This document shows, piece after piece, positions 18,666-28,090 of a DNA stretch of 37,537 nt. A program made the position numbers and the translations under genes. Source of the stretch: Bacteroidota bacterium (GTDB taxonomy: Bacteria > Bacteroidota > Bacteroidia > Chitinophagales > Chitinophagaceae). The DNA is taken from contig CANHAE010000008.1 in the NCBI GenBank assembly GCA_947458915.1, positions 1-37,537 of the forward strand, in the 5' to 3' direction. The first letter of the stretch is position 1; each line of letters opens with the position of its first letter. The notes under the pieces are model-generated. The model did not search any database. It was not told the origin of the DNA and saw nothing but the letters and a program-made list of their open reading frames with translations.

Positions 18666-19550
18666 ATGAGTCAGCATGCTAATTATTCGATTAAAGTGGA
18701 CCAGTTTGAGGGGCCTTTTGATCTTTTACTTTTCTTCATTGAAAGGGACGAGATGGATATTTATAATATTCAGATCACAAAAATCATTAAAGATTTCTTG
18801 GACTTTATTCACGGCCAAGACAAATTAAATATTGAATTAAGTAGCGAATTTATACTTTTCGTATCTACGTTAATGCGTATTAAAGCAAAATTATTATTGC
18901 CGAGAAAAGAAATTGATTCTTCTGGAAATGAAATTGATCCAAGGCAAGAATTAATAGATAAAATATTAGAATACAAAAAGTATAAGGAAGCCGCAGTGCA
19001 GATGGCCGACCTTGAGTCACTTAGGATGTTAATGATGAAGCGTGGCAATATTCAAAAAGAAATGTCATTGGTTGGGGAAGAAGCAGCGGAAGGTACAGAA
19101 CTACAAACAGTTACTTTGTTCAAATTAATGAAGTCTTTTGAGAAAGTTATGACTCGTTTGCAGGATCGTCAAAATAAGCCAGTACACACTGTGGTTAGGT
19201 ATAATTATACCATGGAAGGAAGTAGGGAATATTTATTAAAGTCGGTGCAAGAAGAAAAAACGGTAGCTTTTGAAAAAGTATTTGATATTTGTGAGGACCG
19301 CGTGCATGCTTTATTTCTTTTCTTATCAATACTAGAATTAGCGCAACAAAAATACATGCGCTTGTCTGTTGGGGAAGGTCGAAATAATTTCATAATCGAA
19401 TGGAATGAGAACAGGGAGGACGATTTAGAACCTGGCTATATTGAGCCTGTTGACGCATACGAAACACCTAATTTGGACGCCTTTAAGGATGAACCAAATG
19501 ATACAGCAACATTAACAGGAGAAGGAGATTTTGACCCTAGTTTGAATTAG
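18666..19550 (+). CDS. scpA: Segregation and condensation protein A (kleisin)
   Basis: YSIKVDQFEGPFDLLLFFIERDEMDIYNIQITKIIKDFLDFI...SEFILFVSTLMRIKAKLLLPRK; C-terminal FLSILELAQQKYMRL. Confidence 0.93.
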   Translation: MSQHANYSIKVDQFEGPFDLLLFFIERDEMDIYNIQITKIIKDFLDFIHGQDKLNIELSSEFILFVSTLMRIKAKLLLPRKEIDSSGNEIDPRQELIDKILEYKKYKEAAVQMADLESLRMLMMKRGNIQKEMSLVGEEAAEGTELQTVTLFKLMKSFEKVMTRLQDRQNKPVHTVVRYNYTMEGSREYLLKSVQEEKTVAFEKVFDICEDRVHALFLFLSILELAQQKYMRLSVGEGRNNFIIEWNENREDDLEPGYIEPVDAYETPNLDAFKDEPNDTATLTGEGDFDPSLN

Positions 19551-19575
19551 TTGGTCATTTAAATGTTAGTAGTTA

Positions 19576-21498
19576 CTAGGCTTCAACTAGTGCCAATTTT
19601 CCAAGCATTGTTTTAACCGCATCGCCAATGGCAGCAGCGTCGTAATGACATTCATGGTGTAATTCTTTTATACTACCATGTTCCACAATTGCATCAGGAA
19701 TACCTAAAATACTTATTTGACTATTGTAGCCATGCGCGTTCATAAATTCCAATACAGCAGTTCCTAAACCACCTACAACCGTACCGTCTTCCACGGTTAC
19801 TATTTTAGTATAGTTTTGAAACACTTCGTGTAATAAATTTTCGTCTAATGGTTTTACAAAACGCATATCATAATGTGCAGGATCGATATCGTCTGTTCTT
19901 AAATTTCTAATAGCAGTTTGAGCAAAATTACCAGGGTGACCAATCGTAAGAATGGCAATATCCTTGCCGTCTTTTAACTTTCTGCCCTTTCCAATTTCTA
20001 TTTTTTCAAATGGTTTCTTCCAATCTACCATCACCCCTTCACCCCTAGGATATCGTATTACAAAAGGTAATTTAATTTCTGGCAATTGTGCAGTGTACAT
20101 GAGATTGCGCAACTCCTGTTCGTTCATAGGAGCTGAAATAATCATATTTGGAATGCATCTGAAAAAAGCTAAATCATAACATCCGTGGTGTGTTGGTCCG
20201 TCTTCTCCCACAAGTCCAGCACGGTCAAGGCAAAATACGACAGGTAGTTTTTGTATAGCTACATCGTGAATTACTTGGTCGTATGCACGTTGCATAAAGG
20301 AAGAATAAATATTACAAAACACTTTTAGCCCTTGTGTTGCCAATCCGGCGCTTAATGTTACGGCGTGTTGTTCGCAAATACCAACGTCAAATGCGCGGTC
20401 CGGCATAACATCCATCATGAATTTCAAAGAACATCCACTAGGCATTGCAGGTGTTACGCCCATGATGTCTAAATTTTGTGTCGCTAACTCAACTAAGGTA
20501 TTTCCAAATACATCCTGGTATTTTGGAGGCTGAGGCGTGTCAATTGTTTTCTTTATAATCTCGCCAGTTAACTTATCAAAAAGTCCTGGAGCATGCCATT
20601 TAGTTTGATTTTGTTCTGCCAACTCGTATCCTTTTCCTTTAACAGTTAGGATATGTAATATTTTAGGGCCAGGAATATCACGTAAATCCTTCAAGGTGTC
20701 AACTAGGTTTGTGATATTATGCCCGTCAATAGGACCGAAATAACGCAGGTTCAATGCTTCAAATAAATTACTGCTTTTTGAAACTACTCCTTTTAAACCC
20801 GCTTCCACCTTTGAGGCCATCTCCCTAGTGAATGTTTTTCCAATAGGTAGCTTCCCCATTAACTGCCAAAGTTCGTCTCTAAATTTATTGTAAGTTGGAG
20901 AGGTACTTATATCCGTTAAATATTCTTTTAATGCACCAACATTAGGGTCAATGCTCATGTTATTATCATTCAAAATAATTAACACATCACTATCAGCAAC
21001 ACCCGCGTGGTTCATAGCTTCGAAAGCCATGCCGGCAGTTAGAGAACCATCGCCAATAATAGCAACCGATTTTCTATTCTCCTTCTTATATTTTGCAGCC
21101 ATGGACATACCTAAGGCAGCTGAAATAGAAGTAGAAGAGTGACCTACACCAAAAGTGTCATATACGCTTTCAGAACGTTTAGGGAAACCACTTAGTCCCT
21201 TATATTTTCTATTTGAAATAAACTGGTCTCTTCTTCCAGTTAAAATTTTATGGCCATAAGCTTGGTGCCCCACGTCCCAGACTAGCTGATCGTAAGGAGT
21301 ATTGTAAACATAATGCAATGCAACACTTAATTCAACAACACCAAGGCTAGATGCGAAATGTCCGCCATGCACACTCACTACATCAATAATGTATTGACGC
21401 AATTCGTCACAAACTTGATTTAACTTCTCCCTAGAGATTTTCTTCAAATCATCGGGGGAATCGATTGTTTTCAATAAAGGACCTGCTTCGAAATGCAT
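19576..21498 (-). CDS. dxs: 1-deoxy-D-xylulose-5-phosphate synthase
   Basis: GHFASSLGVVELSVALHYVYNTPYDQLVWDVGHQAYGHKILTGR, GDGSLTAGMAFEAMNHAG, FCLDRAGLVGEDGPTHHG. Confidence 0.97.
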   Translation of the reverse strand: MHFEAGPLLKTIDSPDDLKKISREKLNQVCDELRQYIIDVVSVHGGHFASSLGVVELSVALHYVYNTPYDQLVWDVGHQAYGHKILTGRRDQFISNRKYKGLSGFPKRSESVYDTFGVGHSSTSISAALGMSMAAKYKKENRKSVAIIGDGSLTAGMAFEAMNHAGVADSDVLIILNDNNMSIDPNVGALKEYLTDISTSPTYNKFRDELWQLMGKLPIGKTFTREMASKVEAGLKGVVSKSSNLFEALNLRYFGPIDGHNITNLVDTLKDLRDIPGPKILHILTVKGKGYELAEQNQTKWHAPGLFDKLTGEIIKKTIDTPQPPKYQDVFGNTLVELATQNLDIMGVTPAMPSGCSLKFMMDVMPDRAFDVGICEQHAVTLSAGLATQGLKVFCNIYSSFMQRAYDQVIHDVAIQKLPVVFCLDRAGLVGEDGPTHHGCYDLAFFRCIPNMIISAPMNEQELRNLMYTAQLPEIKLPFVIRYPRGEGVMVDWKKPFEKIEIGKGRKLKDGKDIAILTIGHPGNFAQTAIRNLRTDDIDPAHYDMRFVKPLDENLLHEVFQNYTKIVTVEDGTVVGGLGTAVLEFMNAHGYNSQISILGIPDAIVEHGSIKELHHECHYDAAAIGDAVKTMLGKLALVEA

Positions 21499-21553
21499 TA
21501 TTAAGTTTTGGTATGTAAAAGTAAGTTAATAACATAAATATAGGTTAAAAGTT

Positions 21554-21561
21554 CAAAGATA
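21554..21561 (-). promoter_or_regulatory. Possible -7 element (TATCTTTG) for dxs
   Basis: CAAAGATA on + strand, 55 nt upstream of the dxs start. Confidence 0.4.
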
Positions 21562-21634
21562 AATAGCCCATACCGTATACCTACTTAATTTGCCACTAGT
21601 CCTAAATTAGCGAGCTCGAAGCCGTATTTTGAAG

Positions 21635-21642
21635 TAAATTTG
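21635..21642 (+). promoter_or_regulatory. -7 element (TAAATTTG) for the LytS-like kinase gene
   Basis: Exact TAnnTTTG, 5 nt before ATG 21648. Confidence 0.5.
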
Positions 21643-21647
21643 AGTAG

Positions 21648-22760
21648 ATGAAAAAACTGCACTCCTCTTTTTATTGGACATGCCAGCTGGCAGGGTGGTT
21701 TAGCTATGGCCTAACCATCATATTTTTCTCCTATATTCTTGATAAGCAGTTAAGTCCTATTTTTTATCCTAGAATGGCTATTAATATTATTCTTGGGTTA
21801 CTAATCACGCATTTATTAAGGACCGCAATGTTGCGTTTTGGAATGCGCCCGCCAATGACATCGAATAAGTGGTGGAAGTTATTTTTCCTATTTATCGTAT
21901 CCGCAATTTTGTATAGCGCAGTTGCCAGTTTTATTTTTGAAATTTTTAAGTTGTATGATGCTGGCAAATCAATGACAAACTATTCGTTGCCCGATTTATC
22001 TATTCAACAAATTACGCAAGACTGGCGTTCTGCAAGAGTAGTAAAAAGGTTTTTAATAAGCTTAATATTTGATACGCCAATTTTATTAATATGGATGTCT
22101 GTTTATATTCTTTGGCATTATATTGAATTTTCAAATGCAGAAGAAATACAAAAAATTAAACTAGAAAGTACGATTAAGGAACTGCAACTTAAAACCATTA
22201 AGTCACAAATTAATCCTCACTTTATATTTAATGCACTAAATAGCATACGAGCATTGGTGGACGAAAATCCAATACGTTCAAGACAAGCCATAACCGAGTT
22301 AAGTAATATTTTACGTAGCAGTATATTAGTGGATAAAGTAGAAATTGCACCTTTCGAAAAAGAATTAAATATTGTAAAAGATTATTTAGCACTCGAATAC
22401 ATTCGTTTTGAAGACCGGCTTAAAATAGAATATGATATTGACGCGAATACACTTGTCAATCAAATGCCTCCCATGATGCTACAAACCCTTGTAGAAAATG
22501 CTATAAAACATGGACTAGGAAAGCATGCGGGAGACTGCACAATAAAAATCAGTTCTAAATACGAAGCTCAAAAACATGTGCTAGTAGTTGAAAATACAGG
22601 CCATTTGGCAGCGCAAGAACAGGGAGGGTTTGGACTGAAAAGCACAAGAGACAGATTAAATATTTTGTACAGAGGCAATGCTCAATTTGATATTTACCAA
22701 GGCCTTCCTAATTTAGTGACTGCAAAATTAGTCATCCCAATTTCAAATTTTAAAAACTAA
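21648..22760 (+). CDS. LytS/YehU-type sensor histidine kinase
   Basis: Four N-terminal TM segments; KTIKSQINPHFIFNALNSIRALVDENP His-box and MMLQTLVENAIKHGLGKH. Confidence 0.92.
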   Translation: MKKLHSSFYWTCQLAGWFSYGLTIIFFSYILDKQLSPIFYPRMAINIILGLLITHLLRTAMLRFGMRPPMTSNKWWKLFFLFIVSAILYSAVASFIFEIFKLYDAGKSMTNYSLPDLSIQQITQDWRSARVVKRFLISLIFDTPILLIWMSVYILWHYIEFSNAEEIQKIKLESTIKELQLKTIKSQINPHFIFNALNSIRALVDENPIRSRQAITELSNILRSSILVDKVEIAPFEKELNIVKDYLALEYIRFEDRLKIEYDIDANTLVNQMPPMMLQTLVENAIKHGLGKHAGDCTIKISSKYEAQKHVLVVENTGHLAAQEQGGFGLKSTRDRLNILYRGNAQFDIYQGLPNLVTAKLVIPISNFKN

Positions 22761-22763
22761 GCT

Positions 22764-23495
22764 ATGTCCATAAAAGCAATTATTATAGACGATGAAAGGT
22801 TGGCAAGAAATGAGCTAAAAAAATTATTGGAATTGCATCCCGAAATACAAGTGATAGAAGAAGCAAGTGGCGTAGATGAAGGCATAGAAAAAATTGATTT
22901 AACCAGGCCAGACTTAATTTTTTTAGATATACAAATGCCAGGAAAAACAGGGTTTGATTTATTAGCTGAATTAGAAAAAGCACCAAAAGTAATTTTCACA
23001 ACAGCATACGATGAGTTTGCATTAAGGGCATTTGAGGTAAACGCGTTAGATTATTTATTAAAGCCAATAGACCCTAAAAGACTTGCGGATGCAATTCAAA
23101 AACTACAAGCAGAAATACAACTAGAACAGGCGAGCTTGTCGGGCAATCATAGAGGTCCATTAACTGAACTTGACCAAGTATTTGTTAAGGATGGGGAACG
23201 TTGTTGGTTTGTGAAACTAGCCGAGATAAGGTTATTCGAAAGTGTAGGTAATTATGCAAAAGTTTATTTCTCAACGCATAAACCGCTTATTTTAAAGTCA
23301 TTAAATTCATTAGAAGATAGGCTTGACGATCGTGTCTTTTTCAGAGCCAACAGAAAGCATATTATAAACTTGCATTGGATAGAAAAGATAGAACCGTATT
23401 TTAATGGCGGGTTGCTAGTTGAATTAAAAGGAGGAGAGAAAATAGAAATCAGCCGCCGTCAAACAGTTAAGTTCAAGGAAATGATGAGTTTCTAA
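22764..23495 (+). CDS. LytTR-family response regulator
   Basis: Receiver domain IIIDDERLARNELKKLLELHP, LIFLDIQMPGKTGFDLL, YLLKPIDPKRL; C-terminal LytTR domain (FFRANRKHIINLHWIEKIEPYFNGGLLVELKGGEKIEISRRQTVKFKEMM). Confidence 0.94.
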   Translation: MSIKAIIIDDERLARNELKKLLELHPEIQVIEEASGVDEGIEKIDLTRPDLIFLDIQMPGKTGFDLLAELEKAPKVIFTTAYDEFALRAFEVNALDYLLKPIDPKRLADAIQKLQAEIQLEQASLSGNHRGPLTELDQVFVKDGERCWFVKLAEIRLFESVGNYAKVYFSTHKPLILKSLNSLEDRLDDRVFFRANRKHIINLHWIEKIEPYFNGGLLVELKGGEKIEISRRQTVKFKEMMSF

Positions 23496-23510
23496 AGCCA
23501 GCTAATTGCA

Positions 23511-24260
23511 TTATTTATTCAAGCCATGTATCGCATTTGCAATAGCCTTAATTAAGGACGGGTCTTTTTCAATAGCATTTCCTACTACAATAATATCAGC
23601 TCCAGCCACACAGTTTGCAATTGCTTTTTCTGGGGTAGTAATACCACCGCCAACTACTAGTGGAATTTGAATGTTTTTAGCTACTTGTTGGATCATTTCT
23701 GTAGGGATGGCATGTTGAGCACCACTACCCGCGTCCATATAAATCAGTTTCAATCCAAGCATTTCTCCCGCCATAGCTGTGCATGCGGCAATATCGTTTT
23801 TGTTTGCCGGGATTGGATTTGTATTTGATATATAAGATACAGTAGTTGGGGTGCCGCCATTAATTAGCATGTAGCCCACAGGGATAATTTCAAGCCCACT
23901 TTGTTTAACAAATGGCGCGCTAATTACGTGCTGCCCAATTAATAGCTCGGGGTTCCTTCCGGAAATCAAGGATAGGTACAATAAGGCGTCTGCTTTTGGC
24001 GTAATTTGGTCCGGTGAACCAGGAAACAGAATAACGGGAATCGTGCAGTGTTTTTTAATTACTGACACAATATGGTCTAAGGTATTGGTAACCACCAAAC
24101 TTCCCCCAACAAAAAAGAAGTCCACTTTAGCTTCTAATGCAATAGCAATGGTTTTTAATAATAAGGTATCGTCAATCTTGTCAGGATCGATTAATACGGC
24201 AAACGCTTTATTCAACTGGACCTTGCTCTTCACAATTTTATCGTATGTTTCTTGCTTCAT
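23511..24260 (-). CDS. Geranylgeranylglyceryl phosphate synthase-like (GGGPS/PcrB family)
   Basis: AVLIDPDKIDD, FFFVGGSLVVTN, PVILFPGSPDQITPKADALLYLSLISGRNPELLIGQHV, LIYMDAGSGA, VVGGGITTPEKA. Confidence 0.93.
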   Translation of the reverse strand: MKQETYDKIVKSKVQLNKAFAVLIDPDKIDDTLLLKTIAIALEAKVDFFFVGGSLVVTNTLDHIVSVIKKHCTIPVILFPGSPDQITPKADALLYLSLISGRNPELLIGQHVISAPFVKQSGLEIIPVGYMLINGGTPTTVSYISNTNPIPANKNDIAACTAMAGEMLGLKLIYMDAGSGAQHAIPTEMIQQVAKNIQIPLVVGGGITTPEKAIANCVAGADIIVVGNAIEKDPSLIKAIANAIHGLNK

Positions 24261-24456
24261 TTCGTATATGCTTGTAGGGTACTACATTTCTTTAGATCCC
24301 CAAAAATATTGATTTTTAATGCTAATATGGGTGCCTTCTTCATTTATTACAAAAAAAACGTATAATAAAACATATTATTTCCTCAGAAACTAACATTGCA
24401 TGGGGATAATTCATGCAAATCAATAGGGTCGTGGTGTTTGTATTAATCCACTATCC

Positions 24457-24465
24457 TTATCCACA
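24457..24465 (+). promoter_or_regulatory. DnaA-box-like sequence TTATCCACA upstream of nrdJ
   Basis: Exact match to the canonical DnaA box; function not demonstrated. Confidence 0.3.
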
Positions 24466-24582
24466 ACCTGTTGATATTTCAGTTAAGGAAGTTTGGATTC
24501 AGAAGGATATTTTCGTATACCCAATAAGGTTTTTAAAATCCTATTGAAATTTTACGACCAACCCTATAAATAGAATTATATC

Positions 24583-27500
24583 ATGGCTAATCCAAAAGCA
24601 AAAAAAGGCTTGCAGTTTCAACGCCTTTTTACAAAAGAAAATCTAACTCCATTTGAACAATTTGAGTATGACTACCGAGACAGTGTCATTAAAAATCCAA
24701 ACGGCGAGAAAGTTTTTGAAATGACAAATGTAGAAGTACCAAAGCAATGGAGTCAAATTGCTACGGATATTCTAGCCCAAAAATATTTTAGAAAAGCAGG
24801 TGTTCCTCAACCCGATGGTTCATTAGGAAGAGAAACGAGTGTTAAACAAGTTGCACATCGTATGGCCAATTGTTGGCGCGTATGGGGTGAGCGTTCTGGT
24901 TATTTCGCAACTGCGAAGGACGCGCAAGTTTTCTACGAGGAATTAGTATATAGTATTTTAAACCAAGCTTGTGTGCCTAACTCTCCACAATGGTTTAATA
25001 CAGGGTTGCATGAAAGCTATGGTATCACAGGTGGTGCACAGGGGCACTATTATGTTGATCCGAAGGATAAACAATTAAAGCGTTCAACAAGTGCGTATGA
25101 GCGTCCTCAGCCGCATGCATGTTTTATTTTAAGCGTGAGTGATGATTTAGTGAACGAAGGGGGTATCATGGATTTGTGGACAAGAGAGGCAAGAATTTTC
25201 AAATATGGTTCTGGTGTTGGTACAAACTTCTCACAAATTAGAGGAGCAAACGAAAAATTATCTGGTGGTGGTTCTTCAAGCGGTTTAATGAGCTTCTTGA
25301 AAATTGGTGATCGTGCTGCTGGTGCAATCAAATCAGGTGGAACAACACGTCGTGCTGCCAAAATGGTTTGCTTGGATTTAGACCATCCAGAAATTTTAGA
25401 ATTCATTAACTGGAAAGTACAAGAAGAAGATAAAGTGGCTGCATTAGTAGCTGCTGGTTATGACAATAGTTATGAAGGAGAAGCGTATGCAACTGTTTCA
25501 GGCCAAAACTCAAATAACTCGGTGCGTATTCCAAATAGCTTTTTTAAAGCATTGTCAGAAGATGGTAATTGGGAATTAAAAGCACGTACCGATGGTCGTG
25601 TGATGAAATCAATTCCTGCAAGAGAAGTATGGGATCAAATTGCGAATGCTGCATGGCGTTGCGCAGATCCAGGAACTCAATATGATACGACGATTAACGA
25701 ATGGCACACTTGTCCTCAAGGTGGACGCATTAATGCATCCAACCCTTGTTCAGAGTATATGTTCTTAGACAATACTGCTTGTAACTTGGCTTCAATTAAC
25801 TTGCGCAAATTCTTTAACGAAGACGACAATAGTTTCGATGTATCAGGATTTGAATATACTTCACGTTTATGGACCACTGTATTAGAGGTTTCTGTTTTGA
25901 TGGCACAATTCCCATCTAAAGAAGTGGCTCAATTGTCATATGATTACAGAACATTAGGCTTAGGTTTTGCCAACTTAGGTTCTATGCTAATGGTAAGCGG
26001 TATTCCTTACGACAGTGAGGAAGCACGAGGTATTGCAGGATCTATCAGTGCGATTATGACTGGTATTGCATACAAAACGTCTGCTGAAATGGCTTCGTTC
26101 TTAGGCACTTTTGATAAGTACCAAGAAAACAAAGAAGACATGTTACGTGTAATGCGTAACCACCGTGCTGCAGCATATGATGCAGAAGATGCTTATGTAG
26201 GTTTAGAAATAAAGCCACAAGGGATTAAAGCTCAATTTACTCCTGACTATTTATTAACTGCTGCTACAAAAGCTTGGGATGATGCAGTTCAATTAGGAGA
26301 AAAATATGGTTATAGAAATGCACAAACAACAGTAATTGCTCCAACAGGAACAATTGGCTTGGTAATGGATTGTGATACTACAGGTGTTGAACCAGATTTC
26401 GCTTTAGTGAAATTCAAGAAATTATCTGGTGGTGGTTATTTCAAAATTATTAACCAATCAGTGCCACAGGCAATGAAGAACTTAAAGTACACTGCTCAAC
26501 AACAAGACGATATTGTTAAGTATGCAGTAGGTGCGGCAAGTTTTGAAGGTGCTCCATTTGTGAACCCTGCAGCTTTATTGGCGAAAGGATTTACACAGGA
26601 AGAAATAGAGAAATTAAATGGTGCTGCGAAATCAGCATTTGAAATCGGATTTATATTCAACCGTTTCACATTGGGCGATGCATGTTTAACGCGTTTAGGA
26701 TTCAAAGAAGCAGAATTTGCTGATTGGAATTTTAACTTGTTAGAAGAATTAGGATTCACTGATGACCAAATTGATGCTGCAAACGATTACGTATGTGGAA
26801 CAATGACAGTAGAAGGTGCACCTCATTTGAAAGACGAACATTTAGCAATATTTGATTGTGCAAACAAATGCGGTAAAAAAGGAGAGCGTTTTATTCATGC
26901 GCATGGTCATATTAGAATGATGGCTGCTTGTCAACCATTCTTATCTGGTGCTATTTCTAAAACAATCAACTTGCCACATGAAGCAACAGTAGAAGAAATT
27001 GCTGATTGTTATTTAATGAGCTGGTCTTTAGGTTTAAAAGCAAATGCATTATACCGTGATGGTTCTAAATTAAGCCAACCATTAAGCAACAAGTCTGATA
27101 AGAAAAAGAAGACTGAAGGTGCTGAAGAAGAAACTGCAGAAGTAGCTTCTCAAATGGTAGACTTAGGAAACTTAACAGTAGACGAGTTATTAGAAGAAGT
27201 GCAAAAGCGTATGGCTGCTTCAACTGATACTACATTCAAGCAACAACTAGCACGTATTGTTGAACGTAAATCTTTGCCTGCAAAACGTAGAGGCTTCACT
27301 CAAAAAGCAAGAATTGGCGGACAAGTATTATTCTTAAGAACTGGCGAATACAACGATGGTAAATTAGGAGAGGTATTTATTGATTTAGCAAAAGAAGGAT
27401 CTACGCTTAGAAGCTTAATGAACTGTTTTGCAATTTCTATCTCTGTAGGTTTACAGTATGGTGTGCCATTGGAAGAATTTGTAGATAAATTTGTATTCAC

Positions 27501-27912
27501 GAAATTCGAACCATCAGGAATGGTGGATCATCCAAATATTAAAACAACTACTTCAATTGTTGACTTTATATTCAGAGCACTTGCTTATGAGTACTTAGGA
27601 AGAACTGATTTAGTACATGTATTAGACAAGCCAACAGTTGAAAACTTAGGGGAGGAGGGCGACATTACCCTTGTGGGAAAGCCTGAGTTGAGTAGCATTC
27701 GCGTAACTGCGCCAGCTGCTACTCCAGTGGCTGCAAAAGCAATTGTTGCTGCTGTTGCTGAAACTGCAGGAGGTTCAATGGACCAAGTAAATGCAGCTGC
27801 AAAAAGCATGCAAAGCGATGCGCCAGCATGTAGTACTTGTGGACATATTACTATCCGCAGCGGTACTTGTTATAAATGCTTAAACTGCGGAACTAGCATG
27901 GGCTGTTCGTAA
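24583..27912 (+). CDS. nrdJ: Adenosylcobalamin-dependent (class II) ribonucleoside-diphosphate reductase
   Basis: ACVPNSPQWFNTGLHESYG, RGANEKLSGGGSSSGLMSFLKIGDRAAGAIKSGGTTRRAAKM, NPCSEYMFLDNTACNLASINL, TVIAPTGTIGLVMDCDTTGVEPDF, TSCPD-like domain, C-terminal CSTCGHITIRSGTCYKCLNCGTSMGC. Confidence 0.96.
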   Translation: MANPKAKKGLQFQRLFTKENLTPFEQFEYDYRDSVIKNPNGEKVFEMTNVEVPKQWSQIATDILAQKYFRKAGVPQPDGSLGRETSVKQVAHRMANCWRVWGERSGYFATAKDAQVFYEELVYSILNQACVPNSPQWFNTGLHESYGITGGAQGHYYVDPKDKQLKRSTSAYERPQPHACFILSVSDDLVNEGGIMDLWTREARIFKYGSGVGTNFSQIRGANEKLSGGGSSSGLMSFLKIGDRAAGAIKSGGTTRRAAKMVCLDLDHPEILEFINWKVQEEDKVAALVAAGYDNSYEGEAYATVSGQNSNNSVRIPNSFFKALSEDGNWELKARTDGRVMKSIPAREVWDQIANAAWRCADPGTQYDTTINEWHTCPQGGRINASNPCSEYMFLDNTACNLASINLRKFFNEDDNSFDVSGFEYTSRLWTTVLEVSVLMAQFPSKEVAQLSYDYRTLGLGFANLGSMLMVSGIPYDSEEARGIAGSISAIMTGIAYKTSAEMASFLGTFDKYQENKEDMLRVMRNHRAAAYDAEDAYVGLEIKPQGIKAQFTPDYLLTAATKAWDDAVQLGEKYGYRNAQTTVIAPTGTIGLVMDCDTTGVEPDFALVKFKKLSGGGYFKIINQSVPQAMKNLKYTAQQQDDIVKYAVGAASFEGAPFVNPAALLAKGFTQEEIEKLNGAAKSAFEIGFIFNRFTLGDACLTRLGFKEAEFADWNFNLLEELGFTDDQIDAANDYVCGTMTVEGAPHLKDEHLAIFDCANKCGKKGERFIHAHGHIRMMAACQPFLSGAISKTINLPHEATVEEIADCYLMSWSLGLKANALYRDGSKLSQPLSNKSDKKKKTEGAEEETAEVASQMVDLGNLTVDELLEEVQKRMAASTDTTFKQQLARIVERKSLPAKRRGFTQKARIGGQVLFLRTGEYNDGKLGEVFIDLAKEGSTLRSLMNCFAISISVGLQYGVPLEEFVDKFVFTKFEPSGMVDHPNIKTTTSIVDFIFRALAYEYLGRTDLVHVLDKPTVENLGEEGDITLVGKPELSSIRVTAPAATPVAAKAIVAAVAETAGGSMDQVNAAAKSMQSDAPACSTCGHITIRSGTCYKCLNCGTSMGCS

Positions 27913-27960
27913 GTATTAAATGCATCCGCCCTTTCTGAAAGGTAGGGTCATATAAGTTTC

Positions 27961-27987
27961 AAAAGGGCCCCATATAAGGGCCCTTTT
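27961..27987 (+). terminator. Intrinsic terminator after nrdJ
   Basis: AAAAGGGCCC-catataa-GGGCCCTTTT. Confidence 0.8.
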
Positions 27988-28090
27988 GTATTTCTGCAGC
28001 TGTTCATAAAATCGCCTAAACAAAAACACTTTTCATTCATTTTTTTGATTAAATTTATTCTTTAATTCACCATGCTAAAACGATTGACGT

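Noticed and set aside
24043-24312. 89-aa plus-strand ORF antisense to the GGGPS-like gene
   Set aside because: Mostly antisense to conserved coding sequence; no supporting features.
24262-24582. Cobalamin riboswitch upstream of nrdJ
   Set aside because: Looked for canonical conserved boxes and did not see them; cannot be excluded without an Infernal scan.
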